From NCBI GenBank assembly GCA_002067745.1, contig MVRU01000007.1, positions 1-64,000 of the forward strand: a stretch of 64,000 nt of DNA. The letters run 5' to 3'. The notes beneath the pieces are model-generated. The model was not told where the DNA came from. It searched no databases and was given only the letters and a program-made list of their open reading frames with translations. Shown piece after piece: positions 39,449 to 47,601 of the stretch. The stretch's first letter is position 1. Every line of letters begins with the position of its first letter. Origin of the DNA: Syntrophus sp. PtaU1.Bin005 (lineage in GTDB: Bacteria; Desulfobacterota; Syntrophia; Syntrophales; Syntrophaceae). The position numbers and the translations under genes are program-made.

Positions 39449-40135
39449 TCAGTCCCGCGCGCGGGAAAAGATCCGGTAATTTCCCCGCTCATCTCCCGCC
39501 GGGCGTTTCTCTTCCCCTGCCGCCGAAGTCCGTAGGACCTCTCCGATCACGGCCCGGATTTTATCCGGATCCTTGATTCCGGGGGAGGATTCCACTCCGC
39601 TGTTGACATCCACGGCATGGGGAACAACCCTTCGAATCGCTTCCCCGATGTTCCCGGGGTTCAAGCCGCCGGAAAGGATCAGGGGAAAGCGCTTCCGGAT
39701 TCGTACCGCCAGCTCCCAGTTGGAAAGCCGCCCCGTTCCCCCGTAGAGGGCCCCTTCCCGCCTGTCCAGGAGAAGCGCCCGGCAGGGCCAGGTTTCAAGG
39801 GAGGGCAGGTCCTCTTCGCTCTCCGGAGAAACGGCCCGGATCAGTACCGAGGAAGGAAACTGCCGGCAATAGTCCGGACTCTCATCCCCGTGAAGCTGAA
39901 GAAGATCCAGGCCGCAGAAAGCCCGTATTTCCTTCACCCTCTCCACGGGTTCATTTACGAACACCCCCACGCGGATCACCTCGGGCGGCAGCCGGCGAAT
40001 CAGTTCTCTCGCCTTTTCGGGAGAGACATAGCGGGGGCTCCGGGGATAAAAGATGAATCCCAGGGCGTTCGCGCCGTTCTCCGCCGCGGCGAGGGCATCG
40101 CCCAGGCGGGTCATTCCGCAGATCTTGATCTCCAT
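39449..40135 (-). CDS. trpF: Phosphoribosylanthranilate isomerase
   Basis: Isomerises PRA to CdRP. KICGMTR at the N-terminus carries the catalytic cysteine, [15 protein letters not shown] follows, and [23 protein letters not shown] and [10 protein letters not shown] form the phosphate site. The ATG at 40135 overlaps the trpC stop as TGATG; a GTG one codon earlier is also in frame. Length 228, with a short charged tail. Confidence 0.96.
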   Translation of the reverse strand: MEIKICGMTRLGDALAAAENGANALGFIFYPRSPRYVSPEKARELIRRLPPEVIRVGVFVNEPVERVKEIRAFCGLDLLQLHGDESPDYCRQFPSSVLIRAVSPESEEDLPSLETWPCRALLLDRREGALYGGTGRLSNWELAVRIRKRFPLILSGGLNPGNIGEAIRRVVPHAVDVNSGVESSPGIKDPDKIRAVIGEVLRTSAAGEEKRPAGDERGNYRIFSRARD

Positions 40136-40929
40136 CACGGCGCCACACCCTCGTTTCCAAGGAGCTCCCGCAACTTCTTCCCGATATCGGGGGCCGTCAT
40201 CAGGGTCTCCCCGATCAGAAAGGCGCCAATGCCGGCAGCCATCAACCGCTCAATATCCTCCCGGGAGCGGATTCCGCTTTCCGTTACGGCGATCCGGTCC
40301 CGCGGGATGAAGCCGATCAGCTCCAGGCTGGTATTCAGATCGGTCACAAAGGTCTTGAGGTCCCGGTTATTGATCCCGACAATGTCCGCACCGGCCGCCA
40401 GGGCGCGCTCCAGCTCCCCCCGGTCGTGAACCTCTACCAGGGCCGCCATCCCCAGCGCGCTTGCCAGATCCAGATACTCCTGCAGCTGGTTCTCCCCAAG
40501 CATGGCGACAATCAGGAGAATTGCGTCGGCCCCGAGCATTCTGGATTCATAGATCTGCCAGGCATCCAGGATAAAGTCTTTCCGCAGGAGTGGCAGAGCC
40601 ACGACGCGCCGGATGATGTTCAGATTAAGCTTTTCACCCCCGAAGAAGGTCCGGTCCGTCAGAACCGAGATGGCCGCCGCCCCGTTTTGCTCGTAGCTCT
40701 CCGCAATCAGGGCGGGGTCGAGGTCCTTCTTCAGCGGCCCCTTTGAGGGAGAACGGAATTTCACCTCGGCAATGACGGCACATTCCCGGCCGGCCAGGGC
40801 GCCTTTGAAATCCCCGCACGAAGGAACATCCTTCACCATTTTCCGAAGTTCGTCAACAGGAAGGGTCATTTTGAGCTGATTGACATCCCTTCGCTTCTCT
40901 TCAAAAATCTGATCCAATATCGTCGTCAT
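40135..40929 (-). CDS. trpC: Indole-3-glycerol phosphate synthase
   Basis: Closes the indole ring from CdRP. VIAEVKFRSPSKGPL near residue 50 holds the catalytic lysine. LRKDFILDAWQIYESR, LVEVHDRGELERAL and IGINNRDLKTF are all present. Length 264. It is separate from trpF, unlike the fused enterobacterial form, but overlaps it. Confidence 0.97.
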   Translation of the reverse strand: MTTILDQIFEEKRRDVNQLKMTLPVDELRKMVKDVPSCGDFKGALAGRECAVIAEVKFRSPSKGPLKKDLDPALIAESYEQNGAAAISVLTDRTFFGGEKLNLNIIRRVVALPLLRKDFILDAWQIYESRMLGADAILLIVAMLGENQLQEYLDLASALGMAALVEVHDRGELERALAAGADIVGINNRDLKTFVTDLNTSLELIGFIPRDRIAVTESGIRSREDIERLMAAGIGAFLIGETLMTAPDIGKKLRELLGNEGVAP

Positions 40930-40962
40930 GCCTTCACCTGAGTTTTTTAAACGATATCTCGG

Positions 40963-41973
40963 CTAGCTGTTGCTCAATTCGATGAGTTCCTGGAGTTTCT
41001 TCGCGGCTTTTCCACTGTCGATGCAGTCGGCGGCAACGGCAAGGCCTTCCGGGATTGTTCCGGCCTTTTCTCCGGCCATGATGGCCAGCGCGGCGTTGAG
41101 GAGAACGATGCTCCGGCAGGCCCCCTCCTTTCCTGTCAGCACATCCCTCGTAATCCTGGCATTGGCGGATGCATCGCCGCCGGCAATATCCTCCAGGCTG
41201 AACGTCCGTCCGAAGAAATCCATCGGATCAATATTGTACGTCGAGATCAGCCCATCCTTCAGCTGGGACACCCTCGTCGGCCCCGTGACCGTTGCCTCAT
41301 CGAGGCCATCGGAACCGTGAACGACGAAGGCCCGTCGCGCCCCCAGATTTTTCAGAACGCCGGCAAACATTTCCGTCAGTTTTGCATCATAGACGCCGAT
41401 GAGCTGGGCATTGGCTCCGGCCGGATTCGTAAGGGGGCCCAGCATGTTGAAAATCGTGCGTATTCCGATTTCCCGGCGGGGTCCGATGGCATACTTCATG
41501 GCGCCATGGAGTTTTGGGGCAAAGAGAAAACCGATCCCCAACTGCTGGACGCACTCTTCCACGATCTCCACGCCGGCACTGATGTTGACCCCCAGGGCCT
41601 CCAGCACGTCGGCGCTGCCGCAGGCGCTGGATACGGCCCGGTTTCCGTGCTTGGCCACGGTGATCCCGGCTGCGGCCACGACAAAGGCCGCCGTGGTGGA
41701 GATGTTGAAGGTGTTCATCCCGTCGCCGCCCGTACCGCAGGTATCCACAATGACCTGCGCCCGGGCGTCGATGCGGGTTGCCTTCTGCCGCATGCTCCGT
41801 GCGGCCCCCGTCACTTCGTCCACGGTTTCCCCCTTCATCCGCAGGGCCGTCATGAAGGATCCGATCTGAGCTTCCGTCGCCCCCCCCTCCATGATTTCGT
41901 TCATCGTTGACGTCATCTCCGATTCGCTGAGATTGACGCCTTCAACCACCTTTGCAATGGACTCTCTGATCAT
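40963..41973 (-). CDS. trpD: Anthranilate phosphoribosyltransferase
   Basis: Adds phosphoribose from PRPP to anthranilate. DTCGTGGDGMNTFNISTT near residue 78 is the PRPP-binding signature. KHGNRAVSSACGSADVLEALG and VHGSDGLDE follow. Length 336. It stands free of trpG, 71 bases downstream of it. Confidence 0.97.
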   Translation of the reverse strand: MIRESIAKVVEGVNLSESEMTSTMNEIMEGGATEAQIGSFMTALRMKGETVDEVTGAARSMRQKATRIDARAQVIVDTCGTGGDGMNTFNISTTAAFVVAAAGITVAKHGNRAVSSACGSADVLEALGVNISAGVEIVEECVQQLGIGFLFAPKLHGAMKYAIGPRREIGIRTIFNMLGPLTNPAGANAQLIGVYDAKLTEMFAGVLKNLGARRAFVVHGSDGLDEATVTGPTRVSQLKDGLISTYNIDPMDFFGRTFSLEDIAGGDASANARITRDVLTGKEGACRSIVLLNAALAIMAGEKAGTIPEGLAVAADCIDSGKAAKKLQELIELSNS

Positions 41974-42044
41974 AGAAAAACTCCTCCCTTTTTTTTAAGG
42001 TATTTGATCGTTATGTTCTTCTCCCGGCATCCGACCCAACTCCC

Positions 42045-42671
42045 TCAGGCGCAGAGAGCTGAAGGCCTCAGGACTTCGGAGCGCTGCGCCTCCTGCCTGC
42101 CTGAGGCGATGAGCTTCAGGAAATTTCTCAAAATGCGCTTGCCGTTGGGGGTAAGGATCGATTCAGGATGGAACTGTATCCCCTCCACGGGATATTCCCG
42201 ATGCCGGATGCCCATGATTTCGCCGCCTTCCGTTTCTGCTGTCACTTGGAGACAATCCGGAAGGGACCCCCTTTCCAGGATCAGGGAATGATACCGTCCC
42301 GCCGGAAAGGGGTTTGGAAGCCCCTTGAAGAGGGTCTGACCGTCATGAACGATCTCCGAGGTTTTGCCGTGCATGATCCGGCCGGCCCGGACCACCTCGG
42401 CACCGAAGGCGTATCCAATCGACTGGTGGCCGAGGCAGACCCCCATGATGGGAATCTCCCGATAAAAGGCCCGGATCACATCCGCCGTTACCCCCGCGTC
42501 TTTCGGAGCGCCCGGCCCCGGCGACAGGAAAATGGCCGCCGGTTCCATTTTTTCAATGCTCTCCAGGGAAATCCGATCGTTCCGATAGACCTCCACGTCC
42601 TCGCCCAGCTGCCTCAGATACTGAACCAGATTAAACGTAAAGGAATCATAATTGTCGATCATCAGAATCAT
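42045..42671 (-). CDS. trpG: Anthranilate synthase component II (glutamine amidotransferase)
   Basis: Supplies ammonia from glutamine to TrpE. Class I amidotransferase triad: nucleophile Cys in GVCLGHQSIGYAFG near residue 79, and His and Glu in IQFHPESILT near residue 170. The last 15 residues (GRQEAQRSEVLRPSA) are an extra tail. Such subunits may also serve p-aminobenzoate synthase. Lies 35 bases after trpE. Confidence 0.95.
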   Translation of the reverse strand: MILMIDNYDSFTFNLVQYLRQLGEDVEVYRNDRISLESIEKMEPAAIFLSPGPGAPKDAGVTADVIRAFYREIPIMGVCLGHQSIGYAFGAEVVRAGRIMHGKTSEIVHDGQTLFKGLPNPFPAGRYHSLILERGSLPDCLQVTAETEGGEIMGIRHREYPVEGIQFHPESILTPNGKRILRNFLKLIASGRQEAQRSEVLRPSALCA

Positions 42672-42706
42672 GGCATGACCTCTTCTTCTCTTTTTTTTAT
42701 TATCTA

Positions 42707-44218
42707 TTAGGTTATGATGTCCGACGGGCTCTGGCGGATTTCAAATCCCGACAGGACCAGCTCCACGGCCTGGCGCATGCCGGCCGCCTTGTTGACTGTC
42801 TCCTGATATTCCGTCCGGGGATCGGAATCGGCGACAATGCCGGCTCCCGCCTGGATATGCATCTTTCCCTCCTTCAACAGGATGGTGCGGATGGTAATGC
42901 AGAGATCCATGTTTCCGGAAAAGCTGAAATAGCCGACGGCTCCGCCATAGGGCCCCCTCCGGACCGGCTCCAGTTCCGCAATGATCTCCATGGCCCGGAT
43001 CTTGGGAGCCCCGGTCAGGGTGCCGGCGGGAAAGACGGCCTTCAGTACGTCAAAGGCATCGAGGCCCTCTTCCAACTGAGCCTGGAGAGAAGAAACGATG
43101 TGCATGACGTGCGAGTAGCGCTCAATCACCATCAATTGGGTGATCTGAACACTTCCGGTCCGGGCGATCCGCCCCAGGTCGTTCCTCCCCAGATCCACGA
43201 GCATGACATGTTCGGCCCTTTCCTTGGGATCTTCCAGCAGCTCATCGGCCAGCCGCCGGTCGTCCTGTTCCGTCGCCCCCCTTGGCCTGGTTCCGGCAAT
43301 GGGCTTGAGCTCAACAATCCCCTCTTCCAGGCGGACCATGACCTCGGGGGATGATCCGATCAGAACCGTATCGCCCAGCTTCAGGAAAAAGAGATAGGGA
43401 GAGGGATTGGTAAAGCGGAGAGCCCGGTATAGATCCACCGGATCAGGATGGATTTCACTGGTTAACCGATGAGATAGAACAACCTGGATGATATCGCCGG
43501 CCCGGATGTATTCCTTTGCCCGCTCCACGCTGTCCCGGAAAGCCTCCGGCGTCATGTTCGAACTGAAATCGGCGGATGAGGCAGCCGGGATCGATGACCC
43601 CGCCGGTACAGCCGGCTCCTGCAGCAGCTCCACCATGGCATCGATTTTCCGGGTGGCCTCCAGGTAAAGTGACGACAGGCTCTGTTCGCCATCGATATGG
43701 ACGCAGGCCACCACCTTGATCGTATGGCGGACGCGGTCAAAGAGGATCAGCGTGTCCGTCACGAGGAATACGGCCTCTTCCGTCTGCAGATCATTCTCCC
43801 CGGCACAGGGAAGCCGCTCGAAGTAATTCACCATCTCATATCCAAGAAACCCGACGGCGCCTCCGTAAAACCGCGGCAACCCCTCCACGGAAACCGGGGA
43901 ATAGCGTCGGAGAATCTCCTTGAGGAACCTGAGCGGATCGCCCTGATGGGCATGGCGGGAGGTTTCCCCCTTTTCCTCGATGACCACTTCATCCCCTGAA
44001 ATCCGGAAAACCAGGCGGGGATCCGCTCCGAGAAAGGTGTACCGTCCCCACTTCTCGCCTCCCTCCACGCTCTCCAGCAGAAAGGCATAAGCGGAATCCC
44101 GCAGCTTCATGAATACGGAAACGGGCGTTTCCACATCCGCCAGAATTTCCCTGTAAAGCGGCACCAGGTTCCCCTGTTTTGCAAGTTCTTCAAATGTTTT
44201 ATAATTCGGTGCATACAT
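42707..44218 (-). CDS. trpE: Anthranilate synthase component I
   Basis: Converts chorismate to anthranilate. The LLES motif of the tryptophan feedback site is at FLLESVEGGEKWGRY near residue 47. The chorismate-binding domain has AGDIIQVVLSHRL, IAGTRPRGATEQDD and AGIVADSDPRTEYQET. I take the ATG at 44218 (503 residues); the frame stays open to 44329 only because the attenuator region lacks a stop. Expression is probably controlled by the leader at 44356-44424. Confidence 0.96.
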   Translation of the reverse strand: MYAPNYKTFEELAKQGNLVPLYREILADVETPVSVFMKLRDSAYAFLLESVEGGEKWGRYTFLGADPRLVFRISGDEVVIEEKGETSRHAHQGDPLRFLKEILRRYSPVSVEGLPRFYGGAVGFLGYEMVNYFERLPCAGENDLQTEEAVFLVTDTLILFDRVRHTIKVVACVHIDGEQSLSSLYLEATRKIDAMVELLQEPAVPAGSSIPAASSADFSSNMTPEAFRDSVERAKEYIRAGDIIQVVLSHRLTSEIHPDPVDLYRALRFTNPSPYLFFLKLGDTVLIGSSPEVMVRLEEGIVELKPIAGTRPRGATEQDDRRLADELLEDPKERAEHVMLVDLGRNDLGRIARTGSVQITQLMVIERYSHVMHIVSSLQAQLEEGLDAFDVLKAVFPAGTLTGAPKIRAMEIIAELEPVRRGPYGGAVGYFSFSGNMDLCITIRTILLKEGKMHIQAGAGIVADSDPRTEYQETVNKAAGMRQAVELVLSGFEIRQSPSDIIT

Positions 44219-44240
44219 GATCTGCTTTTTCTCCCGGAAA

Positions 44241-44275
44241 ATAAAAAAGGCCGTGAAATCCTTCACGGCCTTTTT
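44241..44275 (-). terminator. trp attenuator terminator hairpin
   Basis: GGCCGTGAA (44270-44262) pairs with TTCACGGCC (44257-44249) around a four-base loop, followed on the minus strand by TTTTTT. It ends 23 bases before the trpE start. As in a classical attenuator, its 5' arm can instead pair with the preceding hairpin's 3' arm (44306-44297 with 44273-44264, ten pairs including wobbles). Confidence 0.85.
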
Positions 44276-44290
44276 CCCTGACTTGTCGTA

Positions 44291-44333
44291 CAAAATAAAA
44301 GCCGCGGAGGTCTCTGGGAGCGTCTCCACGGCT
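44291..44333 (-). promoter_or_regulatory. trp leader hairpin preceding the attenuator terminator
   Basis: AGCCGTGGAG (44333-44324) pairs with CTCCGCGGCT (44309-44300), one wobble, followed by TTTTATTTT. Its 3' arm is the strand that can form the antiterminator with the terminator's 5' arm. It could itself act as an additional intrinsic terminator because of its U-rich tail. Confidence 0.75.
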
Positions 44334-44355
44334 TCAGTTTTTATGTCTTAACGTC

Positions 44356-44424
44356 TTACCGGCGGACAACCCCCTGTTCTGAGGCCTGCCACCACCAGTT
44401 CATAGCGTATCGATTCGAATTCAT
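44356..44424 (-). CDS. trpL: trp operon leader peptide
   Basis: A 22-codon open frame containing MNWWWQ: three consecutive Trp codons (TGG TGG TGG at 44397-44389) and ending VVRR-stop. AAGGG lies about nine bases before the ATG. It is placed 40 bases after the predicted transcription start and directly before the hairpins at 44333-44241 and trpE. This is the standard arrangement for ribosome-mediated attenuation by charged tRNA-Trp. The Trp codons are about 56 bases before the first hairpin, farther than in E. coli. Confidence 0.88.
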   Translation of the reverse strand: MNSNRYAMNWWWQASEQGVVRR

Positions 44425-44470
44425 CTTGTTCAACCCTTTCGGAAATCCTTCAATTCCTAAATGTGGTTGC

Positions 44471-44500
44471 TTTGTATCAGGAATGCTGAACTTTTGTCAA
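44471..44500 (-). promoter_or_regulatory. trp operon promoter
   Basis: TTGACA (44500-44495), an 18-base spacer and TACAAA (44476-44471) on the minus strand, placed suitably before the leader peptide. No TrpR-like palindrome was recognised. Confidence 0.6.
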
Positions 44501-44585
44501 GGACAATTTTCTCTGTTCCCTAAAATTCCCCTTTGGTCATTCCTGCAGGCCTGCTGAAGAATTCTTTCGATAATTCAGTATGTTC

Positions 44586-44615
44586 TTGACACGATCCGGA
44601 AGCTTTTCATATAAA
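44586..44615 (+). promoter_or_regulatory. Promoter of the cdaA-corA unit
   Basis: TTGACA (44586-44591), an 18-base spacer, TATAAA (44610-44615) on the plus strand, 62 bases before the cdaA ATG. Divergent from the trp promoter. Confidence 0.65.
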
Positions 44616-44677
44616 GAAACCTCCTAAAGAATGCACCTGGAAGTTTGCCGGACTCTCGGAACGAAAAGAAGGTTACT

Positions 44678-46183
44678 ATGCTGTCTCGCATCTGGTCGAT
44701 GCTCAAAAGTATTCAGATTCAGGATGTCCTTGACATCGCGATCATCGCCATCATGATCTCTGCGTTGCTGGTCTGGTTCAAGGATCGGGCGTCGCGATTC
44801 GTCCTCTTAGGTATCGGTGTCCTCGGCGTCATCTACATGCTGGCCCGCCTTTTCCAGCTCTACCTCACCACGCTCGTTCTCCAGGGGTTTTTTGCCAGCC
44901 TGCTCTTCGTCCTTGTCGTCATCTTCCAGGAAGACCTGCGCCGTTTCTTCGAACGTCTTGCCCTCTGGGGACGCTTTAAAATCAATCTTCGAGAAAAAGC
45001 CGGCGCGACGTCACCGGCGGAGGTCATCGCCTATACCGCAGACAATCTCGCCCGCCAGCGCATCGGCGCCCTGATCGTCATCGCCGGCAAGGATCCCCTG
45101 GACAGGCATCTCACCGGGGGCGTCCGCCTGGATGGCCTGCTCAGCGAAACACTCCTCGACAGCATTTTTGACCCTCATTCCAGGGGGCATGACGGAGCGG
45201 TTGTGATTCGCGACAATCGCGTCGAACAGTTCGGCTGCCATCTCCCCCTGACAAGCAACATCCACCCCAAGCGCCGCTACGGACTGCGACACACGGCCGC
45301 CATCGGCCTGTCTGAACGTTCCGATGCCCTTTGCGTCGTCGTTTCAGAGGAACGGGGCGTCGTGTCCGTTGCCCGGAGAGAGAAATTAACCGGGGTTGAC
45401 AATGCGGCGGAGCTGAGAAACATTCTCGAAAATTTCTACGCTCAAAACGCACCCGCCCGGCCCCATCACCCGTTCCTGGCCTGGCTGAAGAAGAACCCCA
45501 AGGAAAAAGCCGTTGCCTTCGCGCTTGCCTTTATTTTCTGGCTTTCCTTCGGTTACCAAAGGGATTCGGTCCGAAGGGATTATTCCGTACCCATCGAGTA
45601 TGTCAATCTCGCGCCCGACCGCATCCTGGAAGGCTCCCGCACAACCGAAGCCATGGTTTCCCTGACGGGATCTTCCCAGACGTTCCGGCTCCTGAGCCCG
45701 AACAAGCTTCGGGTTTCAATTGATCTTGATAACATCGAAACCGGCCGACACGACATACCCCTGACCGGGAGCATGGTCACCCTGCCGATCGGCCTGACGG
45801 TCAACAACATCAAGCCGGAGCACATAGCGATAACGGTATCACGGGTTGTTGAGGCCGATGTGCCCATCGAGGCCGTCATCAACTCACCCCCTCCCGGCTG
45901 GACGCTCCAGCGGACGCTGATCTCCCCACCCTTCGTCAGGATCCTCTTTCCCGACAGGCTGCGGTCCAAGCGGCTTCGAATCAAGACGGAGCCGATCCAG
46001 GTCCAGCCTACGGCAGATTTGCAGATCTTCGACGCCAAACTTGTTTTGCCGGCGGATGTTCACATGGAAGACGGCAAAACGCCCAAAGTGACGGTCACGG
46101 TAAGACTGACCAGGAACGTTTCGGACTCCTCCTCACATTCCCGGGAACCTTCTCAAGCGGAACTGGAACATGACTCGAACTAA
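44678..46183 (+). CDS. cdaA: Diadenylate cyclase fused to YbbR domains (CdaA-CdaR fusion)
   Basis: Makes the second messenger c-di-AMP at the membrane. Three N-terminal membrane segments (about residues 15-90) are followed by a DAC domain (about 110-255) with the DGA motif in RGHDGAVVIRDN and GLRHTAAIGLSE at the RHR position. A further membrane segment (AVAFALAFIFWLSFGY near 285) leads to an extracytoplasmic YbbR-type region with roughly two repeats. In Firmicutes and many other bacteria CdaA and its regulator CdaR (YbbR) are separate genes; here they are one chain of 501 residues. The motif reads RHT instead of RHR. Start ATG at 44678 has AAGG five bases upstream. Confidence 0.9.
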   Translation: MLSRIWSMLKSIQIQDVLDIAIIAIMISALLVWFKDRASRFVLLGIGVLGVIYMLARLFQLYLTTLVLQGFFASLLFVLVVIFQEDLRRFFERLALWGRFKINLREKAGATSPAEVIAYTADNLARQRIGALIVIAGKDPLDRHLTGGVRLDGLLSETLLDSIFDPHSRGHDGAVVIRDNRVEQFGCHLPLTSNIHPKRRYGLRHTAAIGLSERSDALCVVVSEERGVVSVARREKLTGVDNAAELRNILENFYAQNAPARPHHPFLAWLKKNPKEKAVAFALAFIFWLSFGYQRDSVRRDYSVPIEYVNLAPDRILEGSRTTEAMVSLTGSSQTFRLLSPNKLRVSIDLDNIETGRHDIPLTGSMVTLPIGLTVNNIKPEHIAITVSRVVEADVPIEAVINSPPPGWTLQRTLISPPFVRILFPDRLRSKRLRIKTEPIQVQPTADLQIFDAKLVLPADVHMEDGKTPKVTVTVRLTRNVSDSSSHSREPSQAELEHDSN

Positions 46184-47237
46184 AAAATCCCGCTCGGCCA
46201 AAGTCGGCCTGCCACCGGGCTCTCTCGTTCAGGTCGGGGAAAAGCTCACAGACACGTTCAACATATTCCTGGTCTATTATGACGAAGAATCCCTTCAGGA
46301 AATGGAGATCCGCAAGATAGCCGGTTGTTCAACCTTCCTCAGAAAAACCGGCGTAACCTGGATCCATGTTCAGGGCATGCCGGAAATCCCCGTTCTGGAA
46401 GAACTCGGCCTGCACTTCGGCCTCCATCCCCTCACCCTGGAGGACATTCTGAATACGGACCAGCGGCCGAAGACGGAAGATTACGGGGACTACCTCTTTA
46501 TTGTGCTGAAGATGTTTTACAATGCCGGCTCCAGCAGGGAGGGCCTCCAGTCGGAGCAGATCAGCATCCTGTTCGGCTCCAATTTCGTCCTTTCCTTCGA
46601 GGAAAAAGAAACCGACACCTTTGAAGCGATCCGGGAACGACTCCGCAGCGTCAACGGACGGCTGAGAAAGAGCGCCGCAGATTACCTGGCCCACGCCCTC
46701 GTAGACGCCGTGGTGGATCACTACTTCCTGATCCTCGAACATATGGGCGAGAGAATCGAACAGTTGGAAGAAGAACTGGTAACAACCCCTTCGGCGGGAT
46801 TCCTCAATGCCCTTCAGGGATTAAAGAAGGAAATGATCCTTCTGAGAAAATCCCTCTGGCCCCTGCGGGAAATGATCACCAGCCTGGAGCGCTCCGAATC
46901 TCCCCTCATCAGCAAGTCCTCCATGCTTTATTTCCGGGACATTTATGATCACACCATCCACATCATCGACACCCTGGAAACCTACCGGGACATGCTGTCC
47001 GGTATTCTGGACATTTATCTGTCCAGCATCAGCAACCGGATGAACGAAATTATGAAGGTCCTGACCGTCATCGCGACGCTCTTTATGCCTCTGACCTTCA
47101 TTGCAGGAATTTACGGGATGAACTTCAAGTATATGCCCGAGTTGGAGTGGCGCTGGGGCTACGCCATGGTCTGGGTTTTTCTGCTGGCCACTGCGGCAGG
47201 AATGCTGCTGTATTTCCGCAAAAGGAACTGGTGGTAG
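46170..47237 (+). CDS. corA: CorA-type magnesium/cobalt channel
   Basis: Pentameric divalent-cation channel of the inner membrane. A long cytosolic N-terminal domain is followed by a long helix and two C-terminal membrane segments, with the selectivity motif YGMN (in AGIYGMNFKYMPE) between them, and the basic end YFRKRNWW. Length 355. It overlaps the cdaA fusion by 14 bases, so c-di-AMP synthesis and ion uptake are co-expressed; c-di-AMP controls K+ and Mg2+ transport in other bacteria. Confidence 0.93.
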   Translation: MTRTKKSRSAKVGLPPGSLVQVGEKLTDTFNIFLVYYDEESLQEMEIRKIAGCSTFLRKTGVTWIHVQGMPEIPVLEELGLHFGLHPLTLEDILNTDQRPKTEDYGDYLFIVLKMFYNAGSSREGLQSEQISILFGSNFVLSFEEKETDTFEAIRERLRSVNGRLRKSAADYLAHALVDAVVDHYFLILEHMGERIEQLEEELVTTPSAGFLNALQGLKKEMILLRKSLWPLREMITSLERSESPLISKSSMLYFRDIYDHTIHIIDTLETYRDMLSGILDIYLSSISNRMNEIMKVLTVIATLFMPLTFIAGIYGMNFKYMPELEWRWGYAMVWVFLLATAAGMLLYFRKRNWW

Positions 47238-47321
47238 GGGGCGGAACAGTGAGCAGGGCTATCGGGGAAAAGGCGCCCCCCCACGGGTGGGGGGACGCAG
47301 CGGATCGGCGTCCATCGGGTA

Positions 47322-47579
47322 TCAGGATTCAAAAACCATCTTCTGGACCTGCAGTCCCGGGACCGCCCTCAGATTCTTTTCGAGATCATTACAGGCGCCT
47401 TCATCCCCGAAAAGTTCAAGAAGAAGCAGTCCGGAGGTTGAACACGTCTTTTCGTCCACTTCATGGAGACCGAGTCTTGTCTTGATGCTGCATCCATATT
47501 CGGTGAGCACTTTCTGAACCTGCTGTGCGTTCGCAACGCGGTTTGTAACGAGAATCCCGATTACGGTTCTGTTTGCCAT
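47322..47579 (-). CDS. Small ACT-like protein (TM1266/Fe-hydrogenase regulator-like)
   Basis: An 85-residue protein with an ACT-like beta-alpha-beta-beta-alpha-beta pattern: TVIGILVTNRV, QQVQKVLTEYGCSIKTRLGLHE, SGLLLLELFGD. This resembles the TM1266 family annotated as putative iron-only hydrogenase system regulators; the resemblance is by eye. GAGGAGG lies six bases before the ATG at 47579, so the longer start at 47594 is not needed. Its neighbour is an aldehyde dehydrogenase 22 bases upstream on the same strand. No hydrogenase gene is in the window. Confidence 0.7.
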   Translation of the reverse strand: MANRTVIGILVTNRVANAQQVQKVLTEYGCSIKTRLGLHEVDEKTCSTSGLLLLELFGDEGACNDLEKNLRAVPGLQVQKMVFES

Positions 47580-47601
47580 GACTATCCTCCTCAATAAAAA
47601 T

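Noticed and set aside
47271-47298. Very GC-rich hairpin after corA (CCCCCCAC/GTGGGGGG)
   Set aside because: Strong stem but no U-tract on either strand, so I did not call it a terminator.
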